From: GWE2-42-39 sp034003625
GTDB taxonomy: Bacteria > Bacteroidota > Bacteroidia > Bacteroidales > Prolixibacteraceae
Length of the DNA: 64,000 nt
NCBI GenBank assembly: GCA_034003625.1
Contig: JAVEYG010000002.1
Span: 124,001 to 188,000, forward strand
Direction of reading: 5' to 3'
Shown here piece after piece: positions 18,831 through 27,452 of the stretch. A program made the translations under genes and the position numbers. The stretch's first letter is position 1; every line of letters begins with the position of its first letter. The notes beneath the pieces are model-generated. The model did not search any database. It saw nothing but the letters and a program-made list of their open reading frames with translations, and was not told where the DNA came from.

Positions 18831-18911
18831 ACAAATATCGGTGAACCGGGTGGCATTCAGTCGGGACAGGAGGGGGCCCGTTTCAGCAAAATTTATGATA
18901 TGGGAAGGAGC

Positions 18912-21005
18912 TCAGGCTTCAAAATCCATCGCAGTCTCATTTATGTAAAGAGGGATTGAGATATAAAAGTTACTTCCTTTTCCTTCCGTGCTTTCGAACC
19001 ATACATGCCCGTTGTTTCGTTCTATAAATTCTTTGCAAACCACTAAGCCCAGTCCCGTGCTTTTTTCGCCCCAGGTTCCCGTTTGCTGCTTTTTGTCGGT
19101 TACATCGAAAATAATATTTTGGATATATTCCGGAATGCCAATCCCGTTATCTGATATTTGAATGATCGCATTCTGATTTTCGGTTTTGCATCTGATGCTT
19201 ATTAGTCCTCCGTTGTGGGTAAATTTTACCGCATTGTTTATCAGGTTGCGAAAAACGGTTTTGATGGTTGAATTGTCGGCAAAAATGTCCATATTCCCGG
19301 GGACATCCATTTCTATCCTGATATTCTTCTGGTTCAGGTTTTCTTCAAACAGGGACATTGTTTCCTGCAAAATGGTTTTCAGGTTTAACCGGGCGGGGAT
19401 GAACCTTATTTTTCCCGTCTGGCTGCCGGCCCAGTTCAGCAGGTTATCGGTTAACTGGATCACCTGGTCATTTCGTTGGATGAGTTTATCAATGAGGTCT
19501 TCTGTCATTTTATCATCCTTTTGATCGAATGCCATTTTTAAAAGCACTCCGATATTGGAGATGGATGCAAGTGGGCTTCGCAAGTCGTGAGCTATGATGC
19601 TGAACAACTTATTCTGGGTATTTACCGAAATCTCAAGTTGCCTGTTTTGAACCTGAATTTGTGCCTTTTGTACTTCAATGCGTTGATTTTTATGGAGCAA
19701 TACGCGATTGGTTTTTTTGACATATTGGAACGATACGGCAAGAATGCCCATTACCAATACCAGTATGCCCATACCGGCAAACATAAACATTTGCCTGTCT
19801 TTCTGAATTTCAGTTTCTTTTTCTAACAGGGTTATCTGGGCATTCTTTTTCTCGATTTCATATTTGCGTTCAATTTCGTGTATTGTTTTGTTCGTTTCAA
19901 TGTTGTAAAGGCTGTCTTTATAAATTATAGCGTAATGCAGGCAGGCATTCTCTTTTTTAAGTAATTCCATGTTTCCGGGTTCTTTTATTTTCCAGAAATA
20001 GAAATTGCTTGCCATATTTGCATAATTATCTGCCAGCTTTCGGAAGTTTTTTAACTGGCGTGCCAACATCAGTGATTTTAAAAAATTTTGTTCAGCTTCG
20101 GCATGGTTCCCTTTTCTTGACTGTATACATCCCATGCTCCTGTATAGTATTTCGAGGGTTGCGTGGTCATTCACTTTTTTAAAGTAGGGAATTGCTTTAT
20201 CAATGTGCTGTTTTGCTTCGTCAAACCTGTTCAGATGAAAAAAAGTGGTACCAAGATTCTGATCAGCTAATGCAATATGGATCGAGTCGCCGGTTTGCAG
20301 CGCATATTCTTTTGCATCTCTGAAATAATTTAAAGCTCTATCTCTTAGGTTTTGATCATAATATACATTGGCAATATTGTTGATGATCCTGAAATTGTCA
20401 AATGCGGTCAGGGAGTCTTTAAATTCTTCCTGGATCGAATTAAAATGGCGGAGGGCTGTTTTGTAATCCTTTATTTTCCGGAAGATATCCCCTTTGTAAT
20501 TCATTACATCGATGAGGATGTCCCTCAGGTTATTTGCCCTGGCAATTTTTTCCGCTTCGAGGAAATGATACATGGCCTTTTCGTGATCATCAGTGGCTTC
20601 ATAGCACGATCCCATCCGTCTGTGGGCATTTGCCAGCCACTCGGGCGCCGTATCGAATTCAGCAATTTTTAATGTTTCATTGGCATAATATATTGCCGAA
20701 TCAATAGATCCAAGTCTTAAATGTGCATACGAAATTTCAAAATTTGCAATAAAAAGGCCCCATTTAAAATTGATCTTTTTCGATTGCTTCATCAGGTTAT
20801 GGCATTCGTACAACAAGCTATCGAAATTTGTTTTGTTTAGCTCTACGAATTTTTTTAGATCATTTTTGAATTTCCGGGCGTCAATGGTCGCATTTTCAAA
20901 ATATATTTTTCTTCCTGACGGGGTATCTGAAAAGGAATATTGGTGCACCAGAATATTCAGGGCAAGTGAAAATAACAGATATACCGAAGGTTTTACCATG
21001 GGCAA
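18912..21005 (-). CDS. TPR-containing sensor histidine kinase
   Basis: A 697-residue protein. An N-terminal signal or anchor segment (SVYLLFSLALNILVH) is followed by about 320 residues of tetratricopeptide repeats (for example AIYYANETLKIAEFD and ALNYFRDAKEYALQTGD), placing a TPR sensor in the periplasm. Then come one membrane segment (MFMFAGMGILVLVMGILAV, near 400), a coiled coil, a HisKA domain with SIIAHDLRSPLASI, and a HATPase domain with NLINNAVKFTHNGG, DNGIGI and GEKSTGLGL. There is no receiver domain in the protein and no regulator gene next to it, so it is an orphan kinase here. The ligand is unknown. Confidence 0.92.
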   Translation of the reverse strand: MPMVKPSVYLLFSLALNILVHQYSFSDTPSGRKIYFENATIDARKFKNDLKKFVELNKTNFDSLLYECHNLMKQSKKINFKWGLFIANFEISYAHLRLGSIDSAIYYANETLKIAEFDTAPEWLANAHRRMGSCYEATDDHEKAMYHFLEAEKIARANNLRDILIDVMNYKGDIFRKIKDYKTALRHFNSIQEEFKDSLTAFDNFRIINNIANVYYDQNLRDRALNYFRDAKEYALQTGDSIHIALADQNLGTTFFHLNRFDEAKQHIDKAIPYFKKVNDHATLEILYRSMGCIQSRKGNHAEAEQNFLKSLMLARQLKNFRKLADNYANMASNFYFWKIKEPGNMELLKKENACLHYAIIYKDSLYNIETNKTIHEIERKYEIEKKNAQITLLEKETEIQKDRQMFMFAGMGILVLVMGILAVSFQYVKKTNRVLLHKNQRIEVQKAQIQVQNRQLEISVNTQNKLFSIIAHDLRSPLASISNIGVLLKMAFDQKDDKMTEDLIDKLIQRNDQVIQLTDNLLNWAGSQTGKIRFIPARLNLKTILQETMSLFEENLNQKNIRIEMDVPGNMDIFADNSTIKTVFRNLINNAVKFTHNGGLISIRCKTENQNAIIQISDNGIGIPEYIQNIIFDVTDKKQQTGTWGEKSTGLGLVVCKEFIERNNGHVWFESTEGKGSNFYISIPLYINETAMDFEA

Positions 21006-21092
21006 TCATTTTGAACTTTGGTGAGTAAAAGTAGAAAAAATATAGAAGAAATAATTTTTTATTTTATTCTGAAAAGAGGAATTTCATCAGTT

Positions 21093-21673
21093 CACGGCTG
21101 TTCAATTCCACAAAGGATGTTGATAATTATATAAGCTGTGGTGGGAGAGGCTGTTGTTTGTACATTTCACCTTTGATATTTGCCACATCATTTTTTCTCA
21201 TGATGTTTTAGGGCGGAACTTCATAACCTGGCCGTGTTTTCTGGCTTGATCCTGATCCTTGAGAAATCTTCCAGAAATGAGACATCCCTCACGTAATAGT
21301 TTGAATCTTCGATCAGCCAGTGTCTTTGAATGCAAGGGAACACTTGTTGGGCGGCCAGTTCTCCATTTGACAAATAGTATGCTGTTTCGTTGCTGTTTCA
21401 TATCTTGTCGGTCTTTTGATCGATCCCCTTATGGGCAAGAATCAGTGATAAGATGGCTGATGCCCCGGTACGATTTTGCATTACTTAAAAATGCCATGAT
21501 ACTGAAAAGAATAATGTGTCCCAATTTGTATCTTTGACCTTGAAGCCTTCTATGATCTTGAAGGCTGTGAGGAATATTTAAATCATAAAACTTTGTTTTT
21601 TAGTTCATTATAAAGTTATCGACATTCCTCGATTGTTATCGCTGCAAAATCTAATTAGAATTGAACAGCCGTG
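21093..21673 (-). mobile_element. Degenerate ISAs1-family insertion sequence with both ends
   Basis: A 581-bp element bounded by a perfect 16-bp terminal inverted repeat: CACGGCTGTTCAATTC at 21093 and GAATTGAACAGCCGTG ending at 21673. Inside, the minus strand carries broken pieces of an ISAs1-type transposase (see the pseudogene entry). Intact ISAs1 members are about twice this length, so the middle is deleted. No flanking direct repeat is obvious. The remnant lies between a histidine kinase and dacB; its right end stands about 35 bases before the dacB -7 box. The same ends recur in the 100-bp element at 47216. Confidence 0.75.
21180..21557 (-). pseudogene. ISAs1-type transposase remnant
   Basis: Two pieces in different frames are readable on the minus strand. 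Near 21430-21557 an N-terminal piece gives HRRLQGQRYKLGHIILFSIM and then SNAKSYRGISHLI, matching the DDE_Tnp_1-associated domain. Near 21221-21395 a C-terminal piece gives NETAYYLSNGELAAQQ, then RHWLIEDSNYYVRDVSFLED and SRIRIKPENTARL, matching the characteristic RxHWxIENxLHxVRDVxFxED block of the family. Stops interrupt both, and most of the DDE catalytic core is missing, so it cannot encode an active enzyme. The assignment rests on motif memory, not on a search. Confidence 0.7.
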
Positions 21674-21707
21674 GGGGCCGATGGCTGATTAATTCAGGAG
21701 CAAACAT

Positions 21708-21715
21708 TATCTTTG
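21708..21715 (+). promoter_or_regulatory. -7 type box directly before dacB
   Basis: TATCTTTG matches TAnnTTTG and ends six bases before the dacB ATG at 21721. If used, transcription would begin at or next to the start codon, giving a leaderless or nearly leaderless message. No TTG lies at the expected distance upstream. Confidence 0.35.
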
Positions 21716-21720
21716 CCCCA

Positions 21721-23187
21721 ATGAACCGGTGGAAATCCATATTAAGTTTCCTGTTTGTTTTGCTGTTGTCCGTATTAACTGTGGAATCACAGGATTCCGG
21801 ATACAACCAGCCTGAACAGAACCTGTATCTTAATTTATTTGGAGAACTGAAACATGCGTCAGTCGGGGTATGTGTGATGGAATCCGGGTCGGGTGCCATT
21901 ATTCTGGAAACAACTCCACAGTTGAGCCTTGTGCCGGCTTCGGTGCTGAAAATTATTACCTCGGCGACAGCCCTCGAAATACTGGGCCCACACTATCGTT
22001 TTGAGACACGGATTGACTATTCGGGAGAGATAGACGCTGAAACCGGAACGCTGAACGGCAACCTGATTATTGTTGGCGGCGGCGATCCAGCCTTAGGTTC
22101 CATGTATTTCAAAGACCATTATCTGAAAAATCATTTTCTGGACCAATGGGTAAAAGCCATTCGGGAAAAAGGAATAAAGAAGATAAACGGAACTGTGATT
22201 GCCGATGCTTCGTTATATGAACAACAAATGATTCCCGACACCTGGGTGTGGGAAGATCTCGGGAATTACTATGGAGCGGGTGCCTGCGCGTTGAGCGTGT
22301 ATGATAATATGTATGAAATCACTTTACAATCGGGGCCAGCCGGCAGCGAATGCAAACTGACCGGAATTTTTCCCGAAGTGCCCGGGCTCGAGATAGAGAA
22401 CAAGGTGAGAGCCTCTACCGTAAACCGCGACCTGGCGTATGTTTTTGGCAGTCCGTTTGATAACAAACGGGTGATAAAGGGGACCATTCCCGAGAACCGG
22501 AAAGATTTTGTGATCAAAGCCAGTATACCCGATCCTCCATTTCTTCTGGCAAACCAGCTGAACCAGAAACTGGCAGCGAACAATATCCCAACCGGAGAAA
22601 CTGTCAGGGCCAGTTATCAGTCTTGCAAAACCGGAAAGATCATTTGCTGCACCGTGTCTCCCCCGCTGAAAGATATTATCCGGTTTTTAAACCACGACAG
22701 TGTGAATCTGTTTGCCGAACATTTATGCAAACATCTGGCTTATGTTGAGACCGGAAAAGGCACTACTGCCGGTGGGTTGGAAGTTATCCGGAAGTTCTGG
22801 GCACAAAAAGGTACCGATACAGGGGGCATGTACCTTGCCGATGGAAGTGGGCTGTCGCGGTTTAATGCGGTGACTGCCAGGCAGGTTACCGAAATACTCT
22901 ATTTTATGAAAAACAGTGCCCACGCGGATATCTTCAGGCAAAGTCTTCCAACGGTTGGCAGCAGCAACGGGACCTTGTATGTTTTCGACAAGGAAAAATT
23001 TCCAAACGGCGCCCTCCGGGCCAAAAGCGGAAGTATGACCCGCGTTCGCGGTTATGCCGGTTTCCTGAAAACAAAATCAGGAAAAGAATTGATATTTACG
23101 ATTATGTTGAATAATTTTTCATGCAGTCAGCCGGAAGCAATCCAAAAAGTTGAAGAGTTCCTTCATGTTCTTTTTCTTAATGAATGA
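21721..23187 (+). CDS. dacB: D-alanyl-D-alanine carboxypeptidase/endopeptidase (PBP4, S13 family)
   Basis: A 488-residue periplasmic penicillin-binding protein from ATG 21721 (MNRWKSILSFLFVLLLS, a signal peptide); the frame runs open to 21661 inside the IS end but that part is not a plausible start. Active-site motifs are SVLK (S74, K77 in VPASVLKIIT), SVN in NHDSVNLFAEH, and KSG in RAKSGSMTRVRG (KTG in many relatives). The large insertion between the first two motifs is typical for S13. It trims D-Ala or cuts cross-links in peptidoglycan. It is convergent with the dihydroorotate dehydrogenase-like gene with only 8 bases between them. Confidence 0.93.
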   Translation: MNRWKSILSFLFVLLLSVLTVESQDSGYNQPEQNLYLNLFGELKHASVGVCVMESGSGAIILETTPQLSLVPASVLKIITSATALEILGPHYRFETRIDYSGEIDAETGTLNGNLIIVGGGDPALGSMYFKDHYLKNHFLDQWVKAIREKGIKKINGTVIADASLYEQQMIPDTWVWEDLGNYYGAGACALSVYDNMYEITLQSGPAGSECKLTGIFPEVPGLEIENKVRASTVNRDLAYVFGSPFDNKRVIKGTIPENRKDFVIKASIPDPPFLLANQLNQKLAANNIPTGETVRASYQSCKTGKIICCTVSPPLKDIIRFLNHDSVNLFAEHLCKHLAYVETGKGTTAGGLEVIRKFWAQKGTDTGGMYLADGSGLSRFNAVTARQVTEILYFMKNSAHADIFRQSLPTVGSSNGTLYVFDKEKFPNGALRAKSGSMTRVRGYAGFLKTKSGKELIFTIMLNNFSCSQPEAIQKVEEFLHVLFLNE

Positions 23188-23195
23188 AACCGCGT

Positions 23196-24209
23196 TTAAA
23201 TCATCGGGTATTTTTTGAATACCTCCTCCGAATTCATCAGTATGTCAACATATTGCGCACGTTGGTATGAGTATGGGTCTTTCAGGTTTTTGCGTGAAAG
23301 TTTTCCCCTGAATTCATCAATCGTTTGGTACCCTTTTTTTTCCATCCATTTGGAAAGTCCTTCTAAAACAGTCGTAATGTGTTGTGCCTTGTGCTGGTAA
23401 ATTGCCGACACCATTTGTATTGCATCGGCTCCGGCAAGAAGCAGGCGGACCACATCTTCTGCAGTTTGAATCCCGCGGCTGGCACAAACGCTGCCGCTGA
23501 TATTTCCGTGTAGCAATCCGGCAAAGCGCAGGGCTAATTGATGGTCCTGTCCGTTTGTCAGTTCCCATGGATAGTAGAATAATTCTTCCTGGATGTCAAT
23601 TTCGGGCTGAAAAAATTTATTGAAAAGCACATATCCGTCGACTCCCGCTTCATCGAGCCTGTTGATGAAGTTCAGCGTATTGGTGTAAAACGGGCTGAGT
23701 TTCACGCTTACCGGTATTTTTACAGCTTTCTTTATACTTTTTACAATTTGCAGTTGTTTTTCTTCAATGGAATTTCCGCTAACCTCGAAATAACCGGGCG
23801 TTGAGTACAGGTTGACTTCAAGTCCGTCGATCCCAGTTTCTTCAAGCTGTCTGGCGTAATCGACCCAGCTGGGTTCGTAAATGGCGTTTACACTGGCAAA
23901 AACCGGGACAGGGACACTTTCCTTCAATTTTTTCAGGTTGAAAAGATGTTCTTTGGGGCCGGCATGTTCCAGGCCGGGGAACAGACGGGTCATTTCGGCA
24001 TTCCGGTTTTCATATTCCGACAATTCTTCTTCAAGTTGTAAACTTTCTAATTGAATTTGCTCTTCGAAAAGGGATTTATACACGATTGCACCAATCCCCG
24101 CTTCAACGATTGAAGCAATGGTTTCCGGTTTCGATACGAGGTTGCTGGCTCCCAGTATCAAAGGGTTTTTCAGCTTTATGCCCATATAGCTGATTGAAAG
24201 ATTTGCCAT
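23196..24209 (-). CDS. Dihydroorotate dehydrogenase-like flavoprotein
   Basis: A 337-residue TIM-barrel protein of the DHOD-like group: NPLILGASNLVSKPETI near the N terminus, GLEVNLYSTPGYFEVSG, VKIPVSVKLSPFYTN, VDGYVLFNKFFQPEID and SGSVCASRGIQTAEDVVRLL. The FMN-binding elements are recognisable, but the DHOD catalytic segment NxSxPN is replaced by NLYSTPG, so orotate formation is doubtful. Annotated relatives carry the label 'dihydroorotate dehydrogenase-like' and no proven reaction. No pyr genes lie nearby. It may reduce another heterocycle or act with an iron-sulfur partner. Confidence 0.82.
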   Translation of the reverse strand: MANLSISYMGIKLKNPLILGASNLVSKPETIASIVEAGIGAIVYKSLFEEQIQLESLQLEEELSEYENRNAEMTRLFPGLEHAGPKEHLFNLKKLKESVPVPVFASVNAIYEPSWVDYARQLEETGIDGLEVNLYSTPGYFEVSGNSIEEKQLQIVKSIKKAVKIPVSVKLSPFYTNTLNFINRLDEAGVDGYVLFNKFFQPEIDIQEELFYYPWELTNGQDHQLALRFAGLLHGNISGSVCASRGIQTAEDVVRLLLAGADAIQMVSAIYQHKAQHITTVLEGLSKWMEKKGYQTIDEFRGKLSRKNLKDPYSYQRAQYVDILMNSEEVFKKYPMI

Positions 24210-24293
24210 AGTTTTTGATTTTTTATTGATTAATTTATAAATAAAACTAATCAGTTTCTGTTTTTGTTCAGAACAAATAAAAAAACTATCGGG

Positions 24294-24698
24294 CTAAAAT
24301 GAATGTTTTTCATTTTTTCGGTACACCAACCCGTTAAAACGGGCGATTATTTCTTCGTTTTCGTCGGTGACCAATACATCGTAAGCTCCGATCCGTTTGG
24401 GGTCGTTCAATTCGGTAGCAGTGGCAAACAGGGTCCCGGTTGATTTTCCTTTCAGAAATGAAATATTTACATTAACAGCGAGCGCGAGCTGGCCACGGCT
24501 ATTCGATGCTACCGCAAAAGCCAGATCGGCCAGGGTGAAAATTGCGCCGCCCTGCACTACATTGGCCGAGTTCAGGTGTTGTTCCCCTATTTCGAGTTTT
24601 GCTTTGCAGTAACCTTCTGCAATTTCCAGGATCTCAACCCCCGTCAGTGCAGCATACCGGTCATTGTTGAAAAATAGCCTTGCTTTTTCTATATCCAT
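24294..24698 (-). CDS. PaaI-family hotdog thioesterase
   Basis: A 134-residue single hotdog domain with the family signature NSANVVQGGAIFTLADLAFAVASNS (about 42-66), where Asn and the GG/D positions form the acyl-CoA thioesterase site. YCKAKLEIGEQHLN precedes it and a C-terminal strand ends in IARFNGLVYRK. PaaI-type enzymes hydrolyse aryl- or acyl-CoA esters, often as a detoxifying step. It lies downstream of hppA on the same strand but is separated by a hairpin terminator, so it is probably expressed separately. Confidence 0.88.
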   Translation of the reverse strand: MDIEKARLFFNNDRYAALTGVEILEIAEGYCKAKLEIGEQHLNSANVVQGGAIFTLADLAFAVASNSRGQLALAVNVNISFLKGKSTGTLFATATELNDPKRIGAYDVLVTDENEEIIARFNGLVYRKNEKHSF

Positions 24699-24719
24699 AA
24701 TTCTTTTACTTAAAACGAG

Positions 24720-24756
24720 AAAGGCCCTGTAAAATCTTTATACTTACAGGGCCCTT
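24720..24756 (-). terminator. Hairpin terminator after hppA
   Basis: Bases 24720-24732 and 24744-24756 pair over 13 positions with one mismatch (AAGGGCCCTGTAA on the minus strand), with an 11-base loop. On the minus strand the hairpin is followed by TTCTCGTTTT. It lies just past the hppA stop and before the thioesterase gene. Confidence 0.7.
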
Positions 24757-24777
24757 CGTTATGAAAAATCTTTTTGG

Positions 24778-26985
24778 TTAAAAAAGACTGAACGCAACGG
24801 TCACCCCTGCCATCACAATGGAAACCATGCTCATCAGTTTGATCAGGATGTTTAGCGACGGGCCCGAAGTATCTTTGAACGGGTCGCCAACGGTGTCGCC
24901 AACCACAGCAGCTTTATGGTTTGTGCTGCCTTTTCCACCCATGTTTCCTTCTTCAATATATTTTTTCGCATTGTCCCATGCGCCCCCGGCATTAGCCATG
25001 AATACGGCCAGCACAAAACCGGAACTCAAGCCCCCGGCTAAAAGGCCCATCACACCGGCCACGCCGAAAACCAAACCAACTACAATCGGGATTGCAATGG
25101 CCAGCAACGAAGGCAGCATCATTTCCCGTTGTGCCCCTTTGGTAGAGATTTCGACGCAACGGGCATAATCGGGTTCTGCTTTCCCGTCAAGTATCCCGAC
25201 AATTTCACGGAACTGACGGCGAACTTCTTCCACCATGCTTTGGGCAGCGCGGCCAACGGCGTTCATTGTCAGGCCACAGAACAGGAATGCCATCATCGAA
25301 CCGATAAACATTCCTATCAAAACAACAGGGTTCATCAGGTTAATCTGATAATAATTCATAAAGTCGATGATCGTGGCTTTCGCTGTTTCAACAGTGTTCC
25401 CATCGGCCATTGTCAATACATTTTCGCCAACACGCACCAGGGCAATTTTAATTTCCTCGATATACGATGCCAGAAGGGCAAGTGCGGTAAGGGCTGCCGA
25501 ACCAATTGCAAAACCTTTCCCGGTAGCGGCAGTGGTATTTCCGAGGGCATCAAGGGCATCGGTACGTTTGCGCACTTCGGGGCCAAGATGGCTCATTTCC
25601 GCATTCCCGCCGGCATTGTCGGCAATCGGGCCATACGCGTCGGTGGCAAGGGTGATTCCCAAAGTAGAAAGCATGCCCACGGCAGCGATACCAATGCCGT
25701 ACAAGCCAACGCTCAGGTTTTCGCCCGACAACATGTGTTGAATATCGAAATGAATGGCTGACAGGAACGACAAAACAATGGCAAAGCCAATTGTAACTAC
25801 AGGAATGGCAGTTGACAACATTCCTAACCCGATTCCTGAGATAATCACCGTTGCAGGCCCTGTTTGTGAGGATTCAGCCACGCGTTGTGTCGGGCGGAAA
25901 CTGTGTGAAGTATAGTATTCTGTTGTTTGACCGATAATCACACCAGCCAGTAGACCGACAATTACCGAGAACGAAATGCCCAGCCAGTTTTCAAGTCCTA
26001 AGGTGTAAAGAATAATAAATGATGCGACGGCAATGAGAACAGACGAAACATTTACCCCAAAACCCAGCGATTTCAGCAAATCGCGCATCGAAGCGCCTTC
26101 TTTGGTCCGTACTAAGAAAATACCCAAGATGGAAAGGATAATACCCACGGCAGCAATAAGCATCGGGGCCAGAACTGCATTGAACTGTGCTTCAGGGCTT
26201 GTCATAAAGGCGGCTGCGCCCAATGCGGCAGTTGCCAGGATCGAGCCGCAATACGATTCGTACAGGTCGGCGCCCATGCCGGCCACGTCGCCTACATTGT
26301 CGCCTACATTATCGGCAATGGTGGCCGGGTTGCGCGGATCGTCTTCAGGAATACCTGCTTCCACTTTTCCTACCAGATCGGCGCCCACATCGGCAGCTTT
26401 GGTGTAAATACCCCCGCCAACACGGGCAAACAGGGCCTGTGTCGAGGCTCCCATCCCGAAGGTCAGCATTGTGGTAGTGATCACGATCATTTTATGGAAC
26501 GTATCGGCTTCATCCACAAAATGGTTCAGGATAAGGTACCAGATCGATATGTCTAACAGTCCCAACCCTACTACAACAAGCCCCATTACCGCCCCCGAAC
26601 GGAAGGCGACACGAAGCCCGTGGTTTAGTGAATTTTTTGCTGCATTGGCCGTGCGCGCAGAAGCATAAGTGGCTGTTTTCATCCCGAAGAAACCCGCCAG
26701 ACCGGAGAAAAAACCTCCTGTCAGAAATGCAAAAGGCACCCAGGGGTTCTGTATCCCCAACCCGTAGGCCATGAATGCAAACAACACTGTTAATACGATA
26801 AAAACAATCAGTACCACTTTGTACTGTTGCCTGAGATAAGCCATTGCCCCAACACGGACGTGTTTGGCGATTTTTTGCATTGTATCCGTACCTTCGCTCT
26901 CCTTCATCATTTGTTTAAAGAAGAAGAAAGCAAAAGAAAGTGCCAGGATTGAACTGAACGGCACCAACCAAAATAGACTATTCAT
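24778..26985 (-). CDS. hppA: Membrane-bound ion-pumping pyrophosphatase, K+-dependent type
   Basis: A 735-residue integral membrane enzyme with about 16 segments that couples pyrophosphate hydrolysis to Na+ and/or H+ export. Hallmarks are DVGADLVGKVEAGIPEDDPRNP and DNVGDNVGD in the first half, then TDAYGPIADNAGGNAEMS, GNTTAATGKGFAIGSAALT and DTVGDPFKDTSGPSLNIL. In this family the segment after GNTT tells K+ dependence: Ala followed three positions later by Gly (A..G, as here) marks K+-dependent enzymes, Lys and Thr mark independent ones. K+-dependent bacterial members are mostly Na+ pumps or dual Na+/H+ pumps. Regulation is not visible; the 467 bases upstream hold no gene. Confidence 0.95.
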   Translation of the reverse strand: MNSLFWLVPFSSILALSFAFFFFKQMMKESEGTDTMQKIAKHVRVGAMAYLRQQYKVVLIVFIVLTVLFAFMAYGLGIQNPWVPFAFLTGGFFSGLAGFFGMKTATYASARTANAAKNSLNHGLRVAFRSGAVMGLVVVGLGLLDISIWYLILNHFVDEADTFHKMIVITTTMLTFGMGASTQALFARVGGGIYTKAADVGADLVGKVEAGIPEDDPRNPATIADNVGDNVGDVAGMGADLYESYCGSILATAALGAAAFMTSPEAQFNAVLAPMLIAAVGIILSILGIFLVRTKEGASMRDLLKSLGFGVNVSSVLIAVASFIILYTLGLENWLGISFSVIVGLLAGVIIGQTTEYYTSHSFRPTQRVAESSQTGPATVIISGIGLGMLSTAIPVVTIGFAIVLSFLSAIHFDIQHMLSGENLSVGLYGIGIAAVGMLSTLGITLATDAYGPIADNAGGNAEMSHLGPEVRKRTDALDALGNTTAATGKGFAIGSAALTALALLASYIEEIKIALVRVGENVLTMADGNTVETAKATIIDFMNYYQINLMNPVVLIGMFIGSMMAFLFCGLTMNAVGRAAQSMVEEVRRQFREIVGILDGKAEPDYARCVEISTKGAQREMMLPSLLAIAIPIVVGLVFGVAGVMGLLAGGLSSGFVLAVFMANAGGAWDNAKKYIEEGNMGGKGSTNHKAAVVGDTVGDPFKDTSGPSLNILIKLMSMVSIVMAGVTVAFSLF

Positions 26986-27452
26986 AAGAAAGAATTTTTA
27001 TGCAACTCAGTTGCTGTTAGATAATCGTTTTTTTGTTTGAAGGAGGTGAATTTAACAAATCTGGGATTCACTGAGGGTAAAGTGAAAATGTTATATGGCA
27101 GGATTATTCGATGCCTGTTGCGTAAAAAAATGATCCAATACCATAAAATCAATCTGAAGTTGTTTGTTTTTGATTGCTATCAAATTGATAATAAACAGAA
27201 AAGAAAAATGATGATTTAAATTTTTTACGGTGAAAAAATAAAAGCTATGTAACTAATTTTAATTCGTTCTGAATAAGTAACCGGGAAAGAATTTAAGATT
27301 TGCTTAAGAAAAGAAGATAAAGTTTATTTTTTGGCTCCTCTGAAAGATTTCCACATTCGTTTCGGAACCGGTTGAAATATGTTTGTTTCGCTGATGAAAG
27401 TCACGGTTAATCCCACTTGCTCCCGTTTATTTTGCATTAAAAATATTCAGCC
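26986..27452 (+). other. Intergenic, 467 bases, no gene supported
   Basis: This divergent region between hppA and the YitT gene is AT-rich. It must hold the promoters of both, but no exact TAnnTTTG box could be assigned to either. A 60-codon frame starting with TTG at 27037 is not convincing. Confidence 0.5.

Noticed and set aside
21259..21537. 92-codon + strand frame within the IS remnant
   Set aside because: The minus strand of the same bases shows transposase motifs, so this is an antisense shadow.
25129..25761. 210-codon + strand frame opposite hppA
   Set aside because: Lies fully antisense to the pyrophosphatase gene, with low-complexity composition and no motifs.
27037..27219. 60-codon frame starting with TTG between hppA and the YitT gene
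   Set aside because: Alternative start, no family, Lys/Ile-rich composition expected from AT-rich DNA; no promoter box.
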